From: Sepioteuthis lessoniana
Taxonomy: Eukaryota; Mollusca; Cephalopoda; Myopsida; Loliginidae
Assembly (NCBI GenBank): GCA_963585895.1
Contig: CAUZXS010004359.1
Coordinates: 53,975-117,974, forward strand
Direction of reading: 5' to 3'
Length of the DNA stretch: 64,000 nucleotides
Shown here piece after piece: positions 1 to 11,398 of the stretch. A program made the position numbers and the translations under genes. The notes beneath the pieces are model-generated. The model was given only the letters and a program-made list of their open reading frames with translations. It was not told where the DNA came from and searched no databases. Numbering within the stretch: position 1 is the stretch's first letter; each line of letters starts with the position of its first letter.

Positions 1-919
1 TTAAGTTATTGGCCTGAACAAAGCACGAACCAGCAAAAAACGTCGTTTCTTTATTAATTCATTTTTGTATTTCCCTCAAAATCGGCTAATTATTAGATTT
101 TCCTTTAAAAAAAGTTTGGTACTTAAGCAATTAAAGAAGAGAATTCTTTTCAAAACTATTTTACTCGAAATTCTGTAGACATTTTTAATTTTTTGTTATC
201 ATGCGTCACCTGTCCTCACACACATTTCGTTTCAATCATTTAGGTAATAGGTTTTAGTGATTCATGTTGGAAATGAATGAATTTAACATTTTTAAAAGAT
301 TAAAAAATATATTTTGTTTACTTTTTTTATAATAGCATGATGAGGTGTTCGTACAGACGCCTTTCTTTTTTGTTCGTTTAAAAAGAGTACAATATAGCTG
401 TTCTACGCCTTTTTTTTAAATGAATATGATCTTACATAATCACTTTAACCGTTTGGGGTGGCGTTGAGCGGTAGATATTTATAAAATTGACATTAAATTC
501 ATTTTACTCTCATTGGCTGATTCTTTGGCTATTTAATGCCAAACTCGGAATAAAGTAAATATGAGTGATTTGGTGAGAAAATATTGGTCGTTTAATTCTT
601 GTTTATTTATTTATTCATTTTGCGTGTGTATTACATTTCCTATGGTTGGTTGAAAATGCTATAAATCTACCATATCGGGAGAATAATCCTTTCGATAATT
701 AAAAGCTTGACTTTTTTCTTCGTTTACAAAGTAATTGTTGGTGTGTACATGTTTTTTGCCTGACAGACTTCTTTTTTTTTAATTCAGAAGGTATATCGTT
801 TAGTGGGTACACAAAACTCAAACACAAGACTCAAAAAGCACAAATAATTATTACACTTTTAACTTGATACATAAGCCAATAAATTGCTGAAATGGTGTAA
901 ATAAACTACATAAATATAT
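1..919. other. AT-rich DNA, nothing recognised
   Basis: No credible open frame, tRNA-like box pair, tandem array or known transposon motif was found. The stretch is AT-rich with short homopolymers only. Confidence 0.6.
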
Positions 920-1155
920 TCAACCTGTTGGGCAGGGCTGTAGAATACGCCAGACTTCACATCTACAGAGGTGTAGGACCCTGCTCAATGAGTATCCTGG
1001 GTATGACACTAAACTGCTCTCAATAGTGAGGCCCTTATCCTGTAACTTTAAAGAATGGGAGTACCTTTTCATTGCCATTATTCCCAGGTCCACTCTGCTT
1101 CGGATTGGAAGTACCTGTTAGGGACTCATCAGTGGGCAAAATAGAACTGTTCTTC
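920..1155 (+). repeat. RepC interspersed repeat, head module
   Basis: First of many copies of a modular repeat. The head module reads roughly CCTGGGTATGACACTAAAC, then a TTCATTGCCATTA block, CCCAGGTCCACTCTG, CTGTTAGGG and a closing AAATAGAACTG. The same order recurs near 1.4, 3.1, 4.5, 19.5, 25.4, 30.7, 41.3, 42.3, 45.9 and 52.5 kb in both orientations. No coding capacity is visible, so it is probably a non-autonomous element. I do not recognise a named family. Confidence 0.6.
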
Positions 1156-1216
1156 TTACTATATATCTCTCTGCCTCCTTCCTTTCTCTCTCTCTCCCTC
1201 TGGCTCCCTCTTTTTC

Positions 1217-1219
<3 letters not shown>

Positions 1220-1296
<77 letters not shown>
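1220..1296. repeat. (TA)n microsatellite, about 38 units
   Basis: A pure TA dinucleotide run between a CT-rich stretch and a CA-rich stretch. The open frames on both strands here (Ile-Tyr repeats) are products of the microsatellite. Confidence 0.97.
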
Positions 1297-1299
<3 letters not shown>

Positions 1300-1362
1300 A
1301 CGCTTGCACACACAGACACACATACATCATTCTCACGCTAACTTTCTCATCTGTCGACCAAG

Positions 1363-1645
1363 GCTTTAGAATACCTCCGAAAGAGTCCCTAGATATTGAC
1401 ACAAAATTGAATCTGATAGAAAGGCTCCAGTCCTTGACTTTAGAGAATATGGAGTACCTTTTCATTGCCATTACTTTCAGGTCCACTCTGACCAGAAGTC
1501 GTAGTATCTGTTAGGGTCTCATCAATGGGTCAAATGGAACAAATGATTATCATTATAAGTTATTTGAAACAATACAGCTCATGTGCAAATTATTTGTATT
1601 ACATCAGAATACTTGGTAAATAGAATTACAAATGTCAAATAGCAA
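1363..1645 (+). repeat. RepC copy, head plus AT-rich second module
   Basis: The head module (TTCATTGCCATTAC, then TCAGGTCCACTCTGACC) is followed by the second RepC module: GAAACAATACAGCT, a GTGCAAATTATT block and a GAATACTTG block. The second module can be tandemly repeated in other copies. Confidence 0.6.
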
Positions 1646-2177
1646 TAAATGTAACTATTGAACCGTGTCCAAACAACGAGCTCTAACAACTTGTTTTTAA
1701 AAAAGTTACGCACAAACTATTCATCTACTAATCATATGTATGAAGATAGCAGAAAAATATACTCCAAATAAGTGAATTTATTACGTTAAACGATTTGGTT
1801 TCAGTAAACATCATCAGGACTTGGATATCAGAATAGTTCCAATAGCGATAGATACTTGCTGAAGATAACAGGAGCAAATGAAAAGTATACAACGAAAAGA
1901 TACAAACGTGCACATAGCGTTCATATTTCAAAATAATTAAGAACGTGTCTGGCACGTGGAAATATATTTGAAAATGTTGGATTTCCTAAAAAAATTAGAT
2001 AAATCCTTCCGTTTATTAAAAAATACGCAAAGACAAGTAAGTTTTCATATATACTGATCGTTTTGAATTCATCCATGTTAGATGTCGTGTAAGAGTGTAT
2101 TTGGAATTTGTTTTTCCGAAAGGACAGTATGAAAGTAAATATAGATCAAATCATATGTATATATATGCACAAAAACA
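1646..2177. other. AT-rich DNA, nothing recognised
   Basis: No transposon motif or convincing coding frame was seen. The 75-codon minus-strand frame here shows no recognisable domain. Confidence 0.5.
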
Positions 2178-2250
2178 GGATTTGCAATCAAATAACCCAC
2201 CAGAGTTGATATGCCATAAAATATCAACCAACCAACCTAACTATTTATCC
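2178..2250 (+). repeat. Shared retroposon 3' tail module
   Basis: Contains AAATAACCCACC followed by GTTGATATGCCATAAAA and CAACCAACCAACC. The same tail ends SINE-3 copies and follows RepC and (TA)n tracts elsewhere, so it is a 3' module used by more than one family. Confidence 0.6.
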
Positions 2251-3006
2251 AATTAGCAACAACTATTTACGATACAATGGATGAAAGTACTTTTTTCGAC
2301 AGAATTTTGTGAAAGACAAAATAAAAAGAAGGTTTTTTTACTTTTTAAAATTTAAATACAGTTTGTGAAGTTCCCACCGGACAAGTCGACAGTTTTGGGG
2401 CATTGCTTGGAAATAACACCGTCTGACATAATGTTGAGTTGTGCTTACATCAGTCAACTGCCAACGTAAGAAAGAAAGGTAAAAAGTGGAGTAAGAGAAA
2501 TGAAATAAGGGGGAAGAGATTTTATTTGTCTATCTATCTTTCCGTAAAGTCTCCATGTCAATTTCATGCAGTTCTTTTTGGCTCAACTGTCCGCTTTTCA
2601 GACAAATGATGTGTTATTTGATCCGTGGCATTGATTTGTGTACCCTTTGGGACTGTTTTGAACTATAAAGATCAGTGAATATTGCCGCAGTGTTTTAATC
2701 TAAGACAGATTTCCTCCCTCGGGTTATCTGGATTTGTGTTTGCGGTTTTCCATAGATTTTGTTTTGATTTGTTTATTTCAACCAGCAACAAACAAAAAAA
2801 AAATGAAAGAAAAAGAAAACATTTAAATCTAAAAGGTTAGTTGATATTCTGCGTGGTTTCTGTGACCCTCAGGAATAGAACCATCAAAGAATGAATGACA
2901 GGCCAGGGTTTGAAATTCTGAAGGTTTCGTAAGCCGTACAACGATTACATCAAACTGCTGTAATAGCAGCAGCAAGTGATTTAATAAAATCTGTCTCACT
3001 ACCCCC
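2251..3006. other. Unassigned DNA
   Basis: Nothing recognisable beyond an A-rich run near 2.79 kb. The 80-codon minus-strand frame at the right edge starts inside the CA microsatellite and has no domain I recognise. Confidence 0.5.
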
Positions 3007-3072
<66 letters not shown>

Positions 3073-3080
3073 CAAACACA
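3007..3080. repeat. (CT)n(CA)n compound microsatellite
   Basis: A short CT run passes into a long CA run interrupted by regularly placed AAA triplets. Confidence 0.9.
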
Positions 3081-3089
3081 ACGCCTGAT

Positions 3090-3915
3090 CAGCGGGGTTT
3101 AAAATAGACCCACTCTATACCTGAAAATAGGTGGGACCCCACTGAAAAGGGTACCCTAGATATGACTCAAAACTCCAGTTCTGAAGCTGTTTGGAGTATG
3201 GATTACTCCTTCATTGCCATTGCACCCAAGTCCACTCAAAACTAAGTGGTAATATCTGTTAGGGTCCCATCTATGAGTCATTAAACCGCTTTGCATATAG
3301 TTTCAAGTATTCCTACTTCATACAAATAATTTGCACACAGTTGCATAGTTTCAAGTCTTTCTATCCAATGCCAATAATTTTCAAAGACGTTATTGACGCC
3401 TAGATGGGACGCTATCTGATACTAATACTCTGGGCAGAAGTAGACTAAGGAGTAATGGCAACGAAGGCATACTCCACACTCTCCAAAGGTTCATAACATT
3501 GGTTTGCATACAGTTTCAAGTATTCCTATGTAATACAGATAATTTGTACAAAGTTACATAGTTTCAAGTATTCCTATCTAATACAAATAATTTTCAAACA
3601 AATGATTATAATTTGATCGGAATAGATACTTGAGATTTTATAATTGAGCCTGAATTGTTGGTAGAAAGGAATGTCGAAAACCATGTAACTATGTATTTTT
3701 TGCAATAGATAGGAATACTTGATACCATGCAACTATGAGCAAACAAATGATTATAATAGACAAATGAAAAAGTGTGATTCACAAAAAAATTATTGTAATG
3801 AAAACTTGAAAATATAGTCATGATAATAATCAGATATCTAAAAATTAAGCAAATGTTGATATTAAATAACCCATAAGAAGTTGATATGTCTCTTTAACAA
3901 ATAAATCAGACCAAA
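3090..3915 (+). repeat. RepC mosaic with repeated second module
   Basis: A head module at about 3090-3290 is followed by several copies of the second module, which reads CAGTTTCAAGTATTCCTAT then AATACAAATAATTT here (opposite orientation to the copy at 1.6 kb). A small head fragment near 3390-3490 is inverted (GATGGGACG, then AGTAATGGCAACGAAGG). The stretch ends at 3845-3915 with the shared tail (AAATAACCCATAAGAAGTTG). This is the clearest place to see RepC as a modular, partly tandem element. Confidence 0.55.
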
Positions 3916-3929
3916 CTACACACACACGC

Positions 3930-3958
3930 ACAGAGAGAGAGAGAGAGAGAGAGAGAGC
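3930..3958. repeat. (AG)n microsatellite
   Basis: Pure AG dinucleotide run after a short CA stretch. Confidence 0.9.
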
Positions 3959-4269
3959 AACGAACGCTTTCTCACTTTTACGCACAATTCCTCTTAGACT
4001 CATTTCCTCTCATTTCCCAGAGGGCCCTCCACCCAGACAGTACCTACTTAGCAAGGTTAAGTTAATTGCTCGGCGTCTGAGGCGTCCTTGAGGGAGAATG
4101 CCGAGGGGACCTTGTATTTTTTTGTCAATGCCGGCACACGAGTCTCAGTTCATACGTGGCCCCTTCATTATAAAATGAGTTCACGTTAAATATGATTTGG
4201 CGTTCAGTCAAATAAGTCTGTACACTCAGTTATATTTCCCACTATTTCTCCTATCTCTTTCTCCCACTC

Positions 4270-4270
<1 letters not shown>

Positions 4271-4311
<41 letters not shown>

Positions 4312-4327
4312 ACACACACACACACAT
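4271..4327. repeat. (CT)n(CA)n microsatellite
   Basis: A CT run with one TTT interruption, then a CA run. Confidence 0.9.
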
Positions 4328-4401
4328 GCAAACATACATTATTCTCCCACTTTTTCATCTGCTTGTCGGCTGAACCTATAGAATACCTTCTTGCGAGTCT
4401 T

Positions 4402-4505
4402 CAGGTTTGGTTTGGTTTCTTTGTTTAATGGCATATCAACCTTTTTAGGTTATTTAATGCCAAGGACATACTTGTAGACGAACAGAAGAGGTACTATTTA
4501 ACCCA
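4402..4505 (-). repeat. SINE-3 fragment (3' half)
   Basis: Read on the minus strand it has CCCAGCTATGGGTTAAATAGT followed by the tail AAATAACC and GTTGATATGCCATTAAACAA. It lacks the tRNA-like head and so is 5'-truncated, as expected of retroposed copies. Confidence 0.6.
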
Positions 4506-4925
4506 TAGCTGGGACGAGTCTTCTGGGTATGACACAAAAGTGAATCTGATGAAACGGCTCCAAGTTCTTGATTTTAGAGAATATGGAGTACCCTTTCATT
4601 GCCATTACTTCCAGCTCCACAGAGACCCGAAGTGATAGTATCTGTTAGAGTCTCATCAGAAGGTCAAATAGAACTGTTCAATCATCTTCCAAGGATTATT
4701 ATTAATTATTTGAAACCATACAGCTGTATGTAAATTGTTGATATTACATGGGAATACTTGATGAACAGAATTATTTTAAATAATTCTTGAAACCATCTAG
4801 CTGAGTGCAACCAAATAATTAGTATCAGATAGAATAATGGTCTTATATATGTATGCTTGAAACCATTCATCACAGTGCAAATAAATGATCTCTCACAGTT
4901 TCTTTGAAAAAAAGTTACCAATAAC
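4506..4925 (+). repeat. RepC copy with about three second-module units
   Basis: The head module (TTCATTGCCATTACTTCCAG, CTGTTAGAGTCTCATCAGAA) runs into units starting GAAACCATACAGCT, GAAACCATCTAGCTG and GAAACCATTCATCAC. The spacing shows a second module of roughly 50-60 bp arranged in tandem. Confidence 0.55.
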
Positions 4926-4945
4926 CCTACGAATCAAGTATATAT

Positions 4946-5385
4946 AACGAAATTTTTTTCCAAGCAGCGGTCGTGTCGATAGTGTTATATAGATGCACTA
5001 CATGGACGCTAACTAAACATATGGATGAAAAGCTTGACGGCAATTACAATAGAATACTGCAAGCAATATTGAACAAATCCTGGAGGAAGCACCCCACAAA
5101 CAGCAGCTGTACGGTCACCCATCACGAAAACTATCCAAATAAGAAGAAACAGACATGCGTGACATTGCTGTAGAAGTAAGAACGAACTCATCGGCGAAAT
5201 ACTCTTGTGGACCCCTTCACATGGACGAGAAAAGGCAGAACGACCGGTTCGAACCTATATACAACAGGTTTGTGCCGATACAGGATGTAGTCTTGAAGAC
5301 CTCACGGGAGCGATGGACAATAGAGACAGGTGGCGAGAGAAGGTTAGAGAGAATTGTGCTGGCAGCATGACATAATGATGATATA
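4946..5385 (+). pseudogene. LINE-A reverse transcriptase C-terminal fragment
   Basis: The frame beginning TTCCAAGCAGCGGTC reads FQAAVVSIVLYRCTTWTLTK, then LDGNYNRILQAILNKSWRKH. This matches the region after the RT palm of a non-LTR retrotransposon common in invertebrates (the LYGCTTWTLT type). A frameshift near 5150 moves the rest to another frame, and the copy ends in an AATGATGATA stub of the family's (GAT)n tail. It is 5'-truncated and dead. The clade is uncertain, but a LINE origin is secure. Confidence 0.75.
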
Positions 5386-5475
5386 TATATATATATATAT
5401 AAAAACAAGATATAGCATCAAATAACACACACGGGTTGATGTGCCATAAAACACCAACCAAACAACCAACGAACC
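5386..5475 (+). repeat. (TA)n plus shared 3' tail module
   Basis: A short TA run is followed by ATCAAATAACACACACGGG, GTTGATGTGCCATAAAACA and CAACCAAACAACCAAC, the same tail as at 2.18 kb. Confidence 0.6.
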
Positions 5476-5744
5476 TTCACATAGTGTTTTCTCTTTTCCA
5501 CTCTCCCACTCTCTCTTTCTCTCACAAACACACGCGCACATAAGCATACATATACACGTACACATAAAACACTATCTGAATATCTATTTATTCTCAACTA
5601 GGGGCCCCATACTTGGAGCCGTGTACCAAATCTAAGATATTCTTTGTTTTTACATCTCCATATAATTCTTAATGCACAAGAATCGAATTTCTGAATCATA
5701 TTTAGTTTAAGCACCCATCCTAATTTCTGTTACTTTTTATCACA

Positions 5745-5953
5745 GCTCATTCATACTACACCGAGGTGCAGAGTAGAACGCTACTCCTTTCCCTGGATTG
5801 CTCCTCTTTACCTTTGATCCATACTTTATAATACTGAGAGTTAAGCAAGTAGGCATCAAGTACCATTATTTGAGTCTTTGTTATGACTCTACTTGGGATT
5901 GAACTCCTGTGCCTTTGGCGAAAACTGTAACCGCTAGGCTAAAGGACCGGTAA
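5745..5953 (-). repeat. SINE-2 copy (tRNA-derived), diverged
   Basis: On the minus strand: a tRNA-like head with box-B-like AGTTCAATCCC, then a CAAAGACTCAAA block, AATGGTACTTGATGCC, a TTATAAAGTATGGATCAAAGG block, a GGAATGG-type body and a GTGTAGTA tail. Diverged from the better copies at 25.5, 34.7, 35.0 and 40.2 kb. Confidence 0.65.
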
Positions 5954-6239
5954 ATTACTAGTAAAAATTAGTAATGATTAACAATACAGCACTTCCTGAT
6001 TGTAAGATTCGTTTGAGATGAATCTGTTGGCTAATCAGCGTATTCATCTAATCTATTCAGGGCACTATGCATGTTTAGATACAAACATAAATATGCGAGC
6101 ATACACACACGCGAAAATAGAAGTACATATACATACAGACATGCATATGCACTCACACACAAACACACAGAGTAGTGTGCGCGTATGCGTAGATCTATAT
6201 CAATAATTGTTTAATGTAGAACTAACTAAAGTAACGGTT

Positions 6240-6295
6240 ATCGTCGTGCACGCGTGTGTGCGTGCCTGTGTGCGTGTGTCTGTGCTTGTGTGTTG
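6240..6295. repeat. Imperfect (TG)n tract
   Basis: GTGTGTG-type runs broken by GC steps; low-complexity sequence. Confidence 0.7.
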
Positions 6296-6389
6296 AGTTA
6301 GATATCTGCAGTTGAATGCAATATGTATATTCACTCAATCGCTTCCGACACAGACTAATGTGACGAAAGATCAATTTTTTTTTAATTCA

Positions 6390-6560
6390 GAGTTTTTCTT
6401 CTCCTAAACTGGTTGCCTAACCAGAGCTAAAAAAACCCTGTTTTCCCGACTATTTATTTAATGAGAGGAACAGATAAATTCATGCCTTTCTGAAGGGTAT
6501 TATCCTAATCTGGTCTAGATTTTGAACTCGTATCGTCGATCCTATTTTCTCAGACGATCA
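6390..6560 (-). repeat. SINE-1 relic
   Basis: The minus strand preserves the SINE-1 order in degraded form: GAGTTCAAAATCTAGACC, a GGTATTA-like block, an AAATAGTCGGG block and GAGAAGAAAAACTCTG. It has more mismatches to its siblings than any other complete-order copy, so it is probably old. Confidence 0.5.
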
Positions 6561-6624
6561 CTGTGAAACAAAGATAGTGAACTTAAAATTGAACGATCTT
6601 GATTATAGCAATCCTATCCCCCAC

Positions 6625-6629
<5 letters not shown>

Positions 6630-6672
<43 letters not shown>
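6630..6672. repeat. (CT)n microsatellite
   Basis: Pure CT dinucleotide run. Confidence 0.95.
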
Positions 6673-6673
<1 letters not shown>

Positions 6674-7015
6674 AAAATACCAGAGCCAGTCGCCAGGATC
6701 TCATTAATTAGATGTCGACTATTTTACCCCTAGCCAATCTTTGGAAATTTACCTACACCTCAACCCCTCTTTTCTTCTGCTACCAATCAGATTCCTGTCA
6801 TTAGTACATGCAAATCGTCATCAGTTACTAATTTCCTGGCAGAAAGTACCAACCTTCGAATCAAAACAAGACCACCTGACAAGCTAGATTGCTTTCACAA
6901 TTGTACGTTTGGCCGGGAAGTCAAATTAAGAAAGAATCTGCCGTTTTGATATGGTCGGTGTGTGAAGGTGTGTACATTTCTACGTAGACGAGTGCTTTTG
7001 TTCTGACTTCATCAT

Positions 7016-7476
7016 CAGCATTATTATTATTACAATAATTATTACTATTACTCTGCGAAATTTTCACACCTGCATTAGCTGATAGTTTTTCACTGGAGAC
7101 TGAGCGACAACAATTCTCCTCAGGTTTCTAGGACTCTTCTTAGTATTTTGTCCGATCTTTGATTGGATAGTCTTGGCACGTCCTCCGATTTACACCTCTT
7201 CCAGTTCCCTTACCAAGTATTTAGGGACCGTTATTATTAGTAGCACCGTCACTTTTATATTCCATAACATCTTTAGTTCTCAAGCAAAGTCCAAGTACTT
7301 GTCTCCCTTTTGGCTTTCTTTGATTTTCATTCAGTGGTTCGCCGGGACGGCAGTCGTTTTTAAACATAAGTAGATTCGGTCATCAAGCCGGAATTAGGAG
7401 ATCTGTTTGTATCTCAAAATGCCAAAGAATTTTGTGAGACTCATTCTCCTAGACGAATTCTGCGCTGTGCATATAC

Positions 7477-7482
<6 letters not shown>
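7016..7482 (-). pseudogene. LINE-B copy 1, 3' end
   Basis: On the minus strand the frame reads LWNIKVTVLLII followed by degraded TVPK and the TIQSK / NTKKSPRNLRR blocks. This is the C-terminal end of a LINE polyprotein whose intact form reads WNMKVTVIPIVIGALGTV. The copy ends at low coordinate in TAA-type repeats (the ATT runs near 7017-7050). Truncated upstream of this segment, with frameshifts. Confidence 0.65.
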
Positions 7483-7533
<51 letters not shown>

Positions 7534-8220
7534 CGTCTACACTAAATTTTTCACACCAGCGTTAGCCGAGAGCTTTCCATGGAATGACAGCAAGTTTACT
7601 CAAGTCTACAGGACCCTTCTCAGTATTCTGGCAGATCTTAACAATGCAGTAGTATGGATGGTCTTCACTCTTCCTCTTATTTCCACGTCCACCAGTCCTT
7701 GTACCAGTCCTTTGGTGACAGTACAAATAGCACCAATTACAATTGGTATCACCGTCACTTTCATGCCTCACAGTTTTTTCAATTCTCTTGTAAGGTCCAG
7801 TACTTATCCTTCTCTTCGCTTTTTTTCAATTTTACTCTGTAGTCAGCCGGGGCAGCAAAGGGCGCATTCGGTGGGTTCTTTTATTTCTTTTTTTTTACTG
7901 TTCCTAGGTCGAGATTAGGTGATTCGTTTGTACCTCAAAATTCCAGAGGTGTTTGTGTGCCTTATTCTCCAGGACAGATTCTATGTTGTGCATATACAAT
8001 TTGTTCATATGGTTAAATTTCAATTCTTGCACAATTCCCAGAGATCACCTTGCCAACTCCCTCGTTTCTAGTCTTATTATCTTTCTATGCTTGTTTGCTG
8101 CATTCACTTATGCTTTGTCGGTATTAACACATAATCTACACCTGCTGTTTTATTACGTCTTATCTATTCTTGCTTTGATATGATTGGTCCTTATGGATTT
8201 GTTTTGAGCAGCTATTGGAA
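7483..8220 (-). pseudogene. LINE-B copy 2, CCHC region to 3' end
   Basis: The 3' tail is the long ATT run at 7483-7533 (TAA repeats on the coding strand). Upstream on the minus strand are the MKVTVIPIVIGA segment and, near 8070-8215, SIRTNHIKARIDK followed by two stops and NSRCRLC, the start of the CCHC zinc knuckle before the terminal nuclease-like domain. A frameshift follows immediately (ISECSKQA in another frame). Head-to-tail with copies 1 and 3. Confidence 0.7.
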
Positions 8221-8640
8221 GAGCATTATTATTATTATTATTATTATTATTCCTGAGATTTTTTCACAGAAGTTTCAAATGGTGTTTCAGTTTTGTTTTG
8301 TTGTTCACTAGAGTCTGGGTGAGAGCGAATTTTCTCAAATCTCCTTGAATCTTCTAAGTATTTGTCTATTTGGACACGATTCTTTTTCATATTTCCAATT
8401 CCTCCAGTCCCCTTCCCAAACTCTGGCCATCGTTCCAAGCCTGCCAATGACATTTGGCATCACCGATACCTTCACATTTCATAAAATTTTCAGCTCTCTG
8501 ATTTGTTCTAAGCAGTGGTTTATCATTTTGCTTTCCGGACTCCAGGAACAGTAAAATTTGCGAGATTTTTTCTCTCCAATTAATTCGAGATCAGGCCTTC
8601 TGGCTGAGATTTTGTGAGTCGTTCGAGCCAAAAATACTTT
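8221..8640 (-). pseudogene. LINE-B copy 3, 3' end
   Basis: Begins at its 3' tail (ATT run 8221-8252). The minus strand carries the terminal block in shifted frames (GKGTGGIGNMKK, and YLEDSRRFEKIRS as the analogue of RILRRVLET). Decayed, with frameshifts. Confidence 0.55.
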
Positions 8641-9300
8641 AAAATTTTCAAAATCCCAAAGAATTCATACCGGTTTTAACAGGTGGTTTTTCACCCGAGT
8701 CTGACCGACATGAAGTTTTCGCATGCCTCCAGGATGCTTCTTAGTGGGCTTGCTGATATTAGCAGCAGTGCTGTGAACTGGATGGTCTCGATTGTTCCTC
8801 TGATCTTCATTTCATTCAGTCTGTTTTGCAGGTCTTTGGAGACCGTTCCAAGGGCTCCAATTACAATGACTATTAACGTCACCTTTAAATAGCTGAAAAA
8901 TAACTGGATCTTGCCAGAAAGCTGAAATACATGTTGCATCTTCTATTTCAGCTCTCTGGCAAGATCCAGCTATTTTCTTTCTTCTTGCTTTCTACTAGTT
9001 TCAATGTATAATTCCGCAGGAACAAGCAGAATCAACGAAAGGACGAGTTCTTTTTTTCTTAATTAACACTACAAGGATTTTATATGTCTCACTTTTGAGG
9101 ACAGATTCTGGTTGGTGCATATATACTATTTTTCATCATAGCCAAACTTTAGTTTCTTGCACAATTCCATGTAAATTCCCTTTCCCACCCAGTTATTTCT
9201 AATATTTTATTCTTTTTGTGCAAGTTTACTGCATTCGCTTATTATATGATAAACTGTTTCATCTCTGACGCCACGTAAACTACATTTGCTAATCTTCTGA
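8641..9300 (-). pseudogene. LINE-B copy 4, CCHC remnant to 3' end
   Basis: The minus frame reads LKVTLIVIVIGALGTVSKDL, then IRGTIETIQ, ending RSILEACENFMSVRLG. This is one of the better preserved C-termini here. Farther upstream (9180-9290) lie remains of the DETVYHIISECSKLAQK-type zinc-knuckle segment. A short inverted stretch near 8889-8975 (AGCTGAAAAATAACTGGATC against its complement) interrupts the copy. Confidence 0.65.
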
Positions 9301-10106
9301 GTGTTATTATTATTATTACTTACTCCTCGAGAGTTTTTCAAATCAGCGTTAACTGATGGTCTTTCACAGAAGCTTGAGTGACAACAAGTCTCCTCAAGTC
9401 CCCAGGATTCTTATCAGTGTTCTAGCCGTTCTAATTAATGTAGTTGTTTAGATGTTCTTCACGCGTCCTCCTATTTCCAAGCCCTTCAGTCGCTGTATCA
9501 ATCCTTCGGTGACTGTACCAAAAGCACCAATCACAATTGGTATAATCGTCACTTTCATGTTCCACAGTTTTTCAATTCCTTAGAAAGATCTAGGTACTTA
9601 TCTTTCCTTTCGTTTTCTTTCATTTTTACTCTATGATCAGCCGGGACAGCAAAATCCAGAATTCTACAAGTTCTCTCTTTTTTCTTTTTTTTTTCTGTTC
9701 ATTATTATAAGGTCCAGTCGTCTGGCCAAGATTCGGTGATCCGTTTTTATCTCAAAATTCCTGAGGAGTTTGTGCGTTCATTCTTCAGGACAGATTCTGG
9801 GTTGTGCATATACCGTTTGTTTATATGGTCAAATTTCAAATTCTTGCACCGTTCCCAGTGGATGACTTTGCCCACCCAGTCGTGTCAAGTCTCATGCTCT
9901 TTCTGTGCTAATTTGCTGCATTTGCTTATTATGTGATTAATTGTTTCGTTTCCATCACCACCTAACTTACATCTGCTGTTATATTGCTTCTTATCTATTC
10001 TTTTTTTGATATGATTGGTTCTTATTGGGTTGTTATATGCTGCTATAGAAGGGGATTCAATTCCTCTCTTAAAGTTTTCTCGTGTAAGATATTGCTTACT
10101 CATTTT
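9301..10106 (-). pseudogene. LINE-B copy 5, longest zinc-knuckle segment
   Basis: The tail is the ATT run at 9303-9321. The minus frame near 9890-10100 reads IRTNHIKKRIDKKQYNSRCK, then ETINHIISKCSKLAQKEHET. The expected knuckle C-x2-C-x8-H-x4-C is damaged: the second Cys is Gly (CKLGG). C-terminal blocks equivalent to VIPIVIGALGTV lie at about 9480-9560. Confidence 0.72.
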
Positions 10107-10720
10107 TCACACAAGCAGTAGCTAGTGGTTCTCTCTGAAGTCAATTCAGTTCTCCAGTGCTCCTTCAATGATCTTTAATACCCTAAGTCCCATTTCGAAG
10201 TTCTTCTGAACTAATCAAAGCTCTCCTACATTGACTGAGACCATGTTATATGATTTGTTCCGTTTTCTGGCAATGTCCACTTATCCATACAGTTTTGGGT
10301 TTTTTTGCTTTCTTTTACTTTCACTTTAACTTTCACTCTGTGATTCCCATGAACGATGAAGGTCTCCTTTTCACGTTAATTAAAACTAGATTTGGTCGGG
10401 ATTAGGTGATCCTTTTTAATCTAAAAATCGCATAGTATTTTGTCGGTCAGATTTTACTGGACTGAATCTCGTCTGTATACATGCCAAGTGTCAGAATGTT
10501 CAAATTTTAATCGCTGGCAAAATTCCCAGAGGCTCGCCTTCCCCACCCAATCGAGCATGCCTTTGTACTACTTCTGTAACAGTTTACAGTCATCGCTTAT
10601 TATGTGGTTGACCATTCACCTCTCTCCCCATATTACCTATACATACGATTTTCATATCCTAGATATAAAACTAGATTGCATTCAGTGGTGAAACTCCACT
10701 ACCGGATATCTGGCCCCCTC
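10107..10720 (-). pseudogene. LINE-B copy 6, degraded
   Basis: Starts with the family's terminal block (TTTTTCACACAAGCAGTAGC on the plus strand, the complement of the LINE-B 3' end). It runs upstream through a diverged WVGKASLWEFCQRLKFEHSD segment near 10500-10560 on the minus strand. More decayed than its neighbours, with no clear TAA tail. Confidence 0.55.
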
Positions 10721-11286
10721 TGATCTATGGGTCGAGTAAATCGGTTTGAAAATAGTAAGTATTAGATAGGAATATATGAAACCAAATAACTGAGCGGATA
10801 GTAACTGTAACCTATTGTTGGTTCCTAGATGATAATTATTAATTAATTTACTCCTTTGATAGTTTTTTCACACCAGCGTTAACTCTTGGTTGTTTTTTTT
10901 TTACTGGAGTTTGAATGATAGCAAGTCTGCTCAGGTCTCCAGGACTCTTCTCAGTATCCAGGCTGATCTTAATAATGCTGTAGTCAGAATGGTTTTCCCT
11001 TGTCCTATGACTTCTAAGTCTTCCAGTCCCTTTACCAAGCCTTTGGGGATTATTCCATGTGTAAAAATTACAATTGGTGCCAACTTCACAATCATGTTCC
11101 ATAGTTGTTGTGTTTTTTTTTTTAGTTCTCTGGTAAAGTCTATGTACTTATATATCTTTCTTTTATTTTTACTCTGTTGTTCACCGGAACGGCAAAGCCC
11201 ACTATTCGGCACGTTCTATATTTTTGTTGACTATCCCTAGGTCTGGTCGTCTGGCCGGGATGAGGTGATCAGTTAGTATCTCAAAA

Positions 11287-11340
11287 TTACAGAGAATTGT
11301 GTGTCTCATTCTTGAGAATGAGACACAAAATTCTCTGTAA
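11287..11340. repeat. Near-perfect 54-bp palindrome
   Basis: Arms 11287-11312 and 11315-11340 are 26 bases long and reverse-complementary with a single mismatch, separated by only two bases (TG). The core is GTCTCATTCTTGAGAATGAG. The sequence inverted is LINE-B material. Confidence 0.9.
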
Positions 11341-11398
11341 TGGATTCTGGGCCGTACATATAGTACTCTGTAATGGATTCTGGGCCGTACATATAGTA
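11333..11398. repeat. 33-bp tandem duplication, two copies
   Basis: The block containing TGGATTCTGGGCCGTACATA occurs at 11341 and again at 11374, an exact period of 33. It overlaps the right arm of the palindrome, so the two rearrangements probably share an origin. Confidence 0.9.

Noticed and set aside
1072-1486. Ile-Tyr repeat open frames on both strands
   Set aside because: They are translations of a (TA)n microsatellite and its flanks; the same occurs at 32.4, 37.0 and 40.8 kb.
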